Origin: JAHFLQ01 sp964432465
Lineage (GTDB): Bacteria; Patescibacteriota; Minisyncoccia; UBA6257; WO2-44-18
Direction of reading: 5' to 3'
Assembly: GCA_964432465.1 (NCBI GenBank)
Contig: CAYSNI010000007.1
Span: 1-8,291, forward strand
DNA length: 8,291 nt
Below are positions 6,883 through 8,291 of this stretch, piece after piece (positions within the stretch are counted from its first letter, which is position 1; every line of letters starts with the position of its first letter). The position numbers and the translations under genes were made by a program. The notes beneath the pieces were generated by a model that ran no database searches, was not told the DNA's origin, and saw only the letters and a program-made list of their open reading frames with translations.

Positions 6883-6935
6883 CTCCGTCGGCGCTTGCCA
6901 CGCAGCTTCGCTGCAAGTTCGCGCCTCAACCGGAG
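6883..6935. repeat. GC-rich nested hairpin
   Basis: The outer pair is CTCCG (6883-6887) with CGGAG (6931-6935), then GGCGC (6890-6894) with GCGCC (6921-6925). An inner stem GCAGC (6902-6906)/GCTGC (6910-6914) closes on TTC, and CTTGC/GCAAG offers a competing inner pairing. GC content is clearly above that of the neighbouring AT-rich spacer. Confidence 0.55.
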
Positions 6936-6942
6936 CCGGGGT

Positions 6943-6976
6943 TTTTTAAAAAGCAAAGCAGTTTGCTTTTTAAAAA
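6943..6976. terminator. AT-rich 15-bp hairpin, possible terminator downstream of tRNA-Leu
   Basis: Perfect 15-bp arms TTTTTAAAAAGCAAA (6943-6957) and TTTGCTTTTTAAAAA (6962-6976) with loop GCAG. On either strand a short GC-containing stem runs into TTTTT, as in an intrinsic terminator. The stem has few GC pairs, however, so termination may be weak and some transcription could continue from tRNA-Leu into the RNase J gene. Confidence 0.45.
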
Positions 6977-7003
6977 TACCCTTCGAATCCCTTTAAAGGA
7001 TGC

Positions 7004-7034
7004 GATTTTAGAAAGCTAATCGCTTTCTCAAATC
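7004..7034 (-). repeat. Hairpin immediately 3' of tRNA-Leu
   Basis: GATTT-T-AGAAAGC (7004-7016) pairs with GCTTTCT-C-AAATC (7022-7034): 12 pairs with one mismatch and a 5-base loop. It starts 3 bases after the mature tRNA 3' end on the minus strand. It has no T run, so a role in tRNA 3'-trailer processing is more likely than termination. Confidence 0.45.
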
Positions 7035-7037
7035 TTG

Positions 7038-7120
7038 TGCCGAGGAAGGGATTCGAACCCTTATGCCCTTACGGGCGTACGCACCTGAAGCGTATGCGTC
7101 TGCCATTTCGCCACCTCGGC
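7038..7120 (-). tRNA. tRNA-Leu (anticodon CAG)
   Basis: An 83-base class II tRNA on the minus strand. The acceptor GCCGAGG pairs with CCTCGGC, and the D arm is GCG-loop-CGC. Anticodon stem TACGC/GCGTA encloses the loop TTCAGGT, giving anticodon CAG (complement at 7085-7087), which reads CUG. The long variable arm (CGCCCGTAAGGGCAT) is typical of tRNA-Leu. The T arm is AAGGG-TTCGAAT-CCCTT. The discriminator is A and is followed by CAA, so CCA is not encoded and must be added by the CCA-adding enzyme. A strong promoter lies about 130 bases upstream (7247-7276), giving an unusually long 5' leader. Confidence 0.95.
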
Positions 7121-7246
7121 GAGGTGTGCTTTTTAAATTAAGATGCAGTTATAGCAACACTTGAATAGGCTCGGGAGCGGTTCTAACTGCTCACCACGGG
7201 CGCATTCAGCTGGCGCGATAAATAAGGAGAAGCTAACGTTCTAACT
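7121..7246 (-). other. Unassigned transcribed leader between tRNA-Leu promoter and tRNA
   Basis: About 120 bases lie between the predicted transcription start (near 7240) and the tRNA 5' end. I see no open reading frame or known RNA family. Self-complementary parts include GCAGTTA (7145-7151) with TAACTGC (7184-7190), a competing hairpin GAGC...GCTC (7175-7192), and GCGC...GCGC (7200-7216). A nine-base direct repeat GTTCTAACT occurs at 7180-7188 and 7238-7246. It could be a discarded tRNA leader or a separate small RNA. Confidence 0.35.
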
Positions 7247-7276
7247 ATTATACACCCACTGACTATTAAAAGTCAA
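7247..7276 (-). promoter_or_regulatory. Sigma-70-type promoter for tRNA-Leu
   Basis: On the minus strand -35 TTGACT (7276-7271) and -10 TATAAT (7252-7247) are separated by 18 bases: five of six and six of six consensus matches. The predicted start is near 7240. An imperfect palindrome, TGACT...AGTCA (7260-7275), overlaps the -35 and spacer. This is the best promoter in the window. Confidence 0.8.
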
Positions 7277-7292
7277 TAGCGGATTTTTTTTA

Positions 7293-7321
7293 TTGATTTA
7301 TCTAGTTTTTCGTTGTATAAA
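7293..7321 (+). promoter_or_regulatory. Sigma-70-type promoter for the CAU tRNA
   Basis: TTGATT (7293-7298), a 17-base spacer and TATAAA (7316-7321) give a predicted start near 7328, about five bases before the mature tRNA. It stands back to back with the tRNA-Leu promoter, with the -35 boxes only 16 bases apart. Confidence 0.7.
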
Positions 7322-7332
7322 CTTAATATCAC

Positions 7333-7404
7333 GCCGACGTAGCTCAGTGGTAGAGCAGGGCTTTCATAAGGCCAAGGTCGGAGGTTCGATCCCTCCCGTC
7401 GGCA
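7333..7404 (+). tRNA. tRNA with anticodon CAU (elongator Met, possibly Ile2)
   Basis: A 72-base cloverleaf. Acceptor GCCGACG/CGTCGGC; D arm GCTC-AGTGGTA-GAGC with a short loop; anticodon loop TTCATAA with CAT at 7365-7367; variable loop AGGTC; T arm GGAGG-TTCGATC-CCTCC. The discriminator is A and no CCA is encoded. Full G1-C72 pairing and the lack of three G:C pairs at the base of the anticodon stem argue against the initiator. The CAU anticodon fits elongator Met or the lysidine-modified Ile2 tRNA; the loop ending CATAA resembles many Ile2 tRNAs, so identity is open. G27 opposite A43 is a mismatch and T31-G39 a wobble, an unusually weak anticodon stem. Confidence 0.93.
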
Positions 7405-7408
7405 CAAA

Positions 7409-7437
7409 TTGACGAAATTTTGTAATTGTTGTACTTT
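7409..7437 (+). promoter_or_regulatory. Possible weak promoter for the 188-residue protein gene
   Basis: TTGACG (7409-7414), a 17-base spacer and TACTTT (7432-7437). The -35 is good and the -10 poor (three of six). Without it the gene could be read through from the tRNA just upstream, as no terminator is seen between them. Confidence 0.3.
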
Positions 7438-7466
7438 TAGGCTAGCTTTTTGATTGAGGATAATGA

Positions 7467-8033
7467 ATGGGAAAGGCAAGTTTTACTGCGATCGGCTTCG
7501 TTGCTAGTTCGGCTGCCGAAGAAAAAATGTGCTTTGATATAGCAAATAAGTTTTTTGGCGACAGGGATTTTCTAGTGGTTCGTTGTGACGTCCTTTATCC
7601 GTTTCGAAAGATTCAGGAGTATGCGTACCAAATTTTGAACTTGCCCGATTCTAGCGATCCTAATGAGGCGGTGAGTTTCAAAACGGACGATCTTTTTATG
7701 GATTTGTTGTTTGAACTTTTCAAATCGGAACTGGGACCGACTCTGAAGAAGCGGATAGAAAAAGAAAAAAGACAAGCTAAGCTCTATCCAATGGTGGTAA
7801 TCACTACTGATTGTCAAAACAAAGCCTATAATTCTATGCGAGATATCGGCTACACGATAATACGAATTGAGTCAGCAACTAGAGAATCAACGAAACCGAA
7901 GAGCCACAATCATTGCGTGGAAGAGGATCACCTAGTGACTCGGGATGACTTTAAGAAAAGTCCGGAACTCGCTCTTGCTAAGATTTTCACGAGAATCATC
8001 AGGAAAAATTATAAAAGCAAAGCCACTTATTAA
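7467..8033 (+). CDS. Hypothetical protein, nucleotide-kinase-like fold without a P-loop (tentative)
   Basis: A 188-residue soluble protein; ATG 7467 is preceded by GAGGA at a 6-base spacing. I do not recognise it securely. Its layout recalls deoxynucleoside-monophosphate-kinase-like P-loop proteins. The N-terminus FTAIGFVASSAAEEKMCFDIANKFF (6-30) sits where a Walker A strand-loop-helix would be, but lacks GxxxxGK[ST]. FLVVRCDVLYPFRKIQEYAYQILNLP (35-60) resembles the following strand and helix. YPMVVITTDCQNKAYNSMRDIGYTIIRIES (107-136) resembles the Walker B-like region where those kinases read VI.DVRFPNEA...LGG.IIRI. KSHNHCVEEDHL (145-156) echoes their His/Ser/Glu lid motif. A charged helix (87-105) lies in the middle. 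Loss of the P-loop suggests a non-catalytic or binding role if the homology is real. No membrane segment or signal peptide is present. The gene follows the CAU tRNA and ends inside the terminator shared with the GIY-YIG gene. Confidence 0.75.
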   Translation: MGKASFTAIGFVASSAAEEKMCFDIANKFFGDRDFLVVRCDVLYPFRKIQEYAYQILNLPDSSDPNEAVSFKTDDLFMDLLFELFKSELGPTLKKRIEKEKRQAKLYPMVVITTDCQNKAYNSMRDIGYTIIRIESATRESTKPKSHNHCVEEDHLVTRDDFKKSPELALAKIFTRIIRKNYKSKATY

Positions 8034-8044
8034 AAAGTGGCTTT
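8019..8044. terminator. Bidirectional terminator with overlapping stop codons
   Basis: Arms AAAGCCACTT (8019-8028) and AAGTGGCTTT (8035-8044) form a perfect 10-bp stem with a 6-base loop, and A and T runs flank it. The plus-strand gene's TAA (8031-8033) and the minus-strand gene's TAA (complement 8030-8032) overlap each other in the loop, so one hairpin ends both convergent genes. Confidence 0.8.
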
Positions 8045-8290
8045 TTTATTTTTGAACTTAATCAGTTCTTCTTTTTTCTTACGACTCCAGCCTTTTATTT
8101 GATACTCCCGTTTCATCGCCGCACTTTTAGTTTTAAATTTTTCTTTATAGACGATTTTTTCTGCGCCCCGGCTTTTTGTATATTTGGCGCCCCTGCCGTT
8201 TTTATGAGCCTGAAGCCGTTTTTTCAGATTGTTAGTAATGCCGGCATAGAGCGTCCGGTCTTTGCAAAGTAGTATATAGGCGAACCACAT
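8030..8290 (-). CDS. GIY-YIG nuclease-superfamily protein (UPF0213/YhbQ-like)
   Basis: An 86-residue single-domain GIY-YIG protein. The two signature strands are AYILLCKDRTLYAGIT (residues 4-19), with YIL in place of GIY and YAG in place of YIG. R25 in NNLKKRLQAH and E62 in MKREYQIKGWSRKKKEELI match the conserved catalytic Arg and Glu. The length and the MWFAYIL start fit the small stand-alone UPF0213 family (E. coli YhbQ type). Members of that family are putative structure- or strand-specific DNA nucleases without an agreed physiological role. Many bacteria carry several copies, and such proteins can be laterally transferred. The lysine-rich C-terminus suits nucleic-acid binding. ATG 8290 lies one base from the window edge, so upstream signals cannot be checked. 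Its stop overlaps that of the convergent gene in a terminator loop. Confidence 0.9.
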   Translation of the reverse strand: MWFAYILLCKDRTLYAGITNNLKKRLQAHKNGRGAKYTKSRGAEKIVYKEKFKTKSAAMKREYQIKGWSRKKKEELIKFKNKKATF

Positions 8291-8291
8291 T

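Larger units (their letters stand above)
6862..6994. repeat. Composite palindromic element with tRNA-Leu 3'-end-like ends
   Basis: The left edge (6862-6879) matches the 3' end of the nearby tRNA-Leu (7037-7054) at 17 of 18 bases, in the same orientation. The right edge (6981-6994) carries CTTCGAATCCCTTT, a T-arm-like sequence in the opposite orientation, so AAAGGGATTC (6870-6879) and GAATCCCTTT (6985-6994) form a perfect 10-bp inverted repeat. Inside are two further hairpins, one GC-rich (6883-6935) and one AT-rich (6943-6976). The element is non-coding. It may be an inserted mobile palindrome, a remnant of a second tRNA-Leu copy, or a structured RNA; the sequence alone does not decide. Confidence 0.6.

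Noticed and set aside
6862..7034. CRISPR array or known ncRNA (tmRNA, RNase P, SRP)
   Set aside because: There are no regularly spaced identical repeats and no core motifs of those RNAs; the structure is nested palindromes instead.
7145..7192. T-box riboswitch before tRNA-Leu
   Set aside because: The conserved T-box AGGGTGGNACCGCG sequence is absent, and the downstream unit is a tRNA rather than a synthetase or amino-acid gene.
7273..7479. Minus-strand open frame of 68 codons
   Set aside because: It reads through the CAU tRNA (CRREGSNLRPWPYESPALPLSYVG is a classic false peptide from antisense tRNA) and spans both tRNA promoter elements.
1..8291. Alternative genetic code with TGA as Gly, as in Gracilibacteria
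   Set aside because: Although no gene here ends in TGA, no frame needs in-frame TGA to reach full length, and all products are complete with the standard code.

Overview
The window looks like a compact bacterial chromosome segment, most likely from the Candidate Phyla Radiation (Patrescibacteria; a Parcubacteria- or Microgenomates-like lineage is my guess). The reasons are a Thermus/archaeal-type (type 2) IleRS, an RNase J with a basic low-complexity N-terminal tail, tRNAs without an encoded CCA, short gaps, weak or missing Shine-Dalgarno sites for some genes, and short repeat-derived peptide insertions inside a housekeeping gene. No taxonomic marker such as 16S rRNA is present, so the assignment is inference. 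All six protein genes end in TAA or TAG, and the standard code explains the reading frames.

Layout. The left third (plus strand) is a very large ileS whose catalytic half is interrupted by a complete histidine-phosphatase (phosphoglycerate-mutase-like) domain. A small four-helix membrane protein follows 29 bases downstream. This pair converges on trpS (minus strand) at a perfect palindrome that can serve as a two-way terminator. Upstream of trpS, and separated from it by another hairpin terminator, lies the RNase J gene (minus strand).

The RNA region (about 6860-7405) holds tRNA-Leu(CAG) on the minus strand and a CAU-anticodon tRNA on the plus strand, driven by a divergent pair of well-formed sigma-70-type promoters. 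Downstream of tRNA-Leu is a composite palindromic element. It is bordered by an 18-base near-copy of the tRNA-Leu 3' end and carries T-arm-like inverted repeats at its ends. Between the tRNA-Leu promoter and the mature tRNA is an unexplained leader of about 120 bases with several self-complementary segments.

The right end has a 188-residue protein (plus strand) that I tentatively read as a nucleotide-kinase-like protein without a P-loop. It converges on a small GIY-YIG family protein (minus strand), with overlapping stop codons inside a shared terminator loop.

Functionally this is an information-processing neighbourhood: two aminoacyl-tRNA synthetases, two tRNAs and an RNA-maturation nuclease. 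The most unusual items are the IleRS-phosphatase fusion, the repeat-derived insertions in the same gene, the tRNA-linked palindromic element, and the degenerate kinase-like protein.
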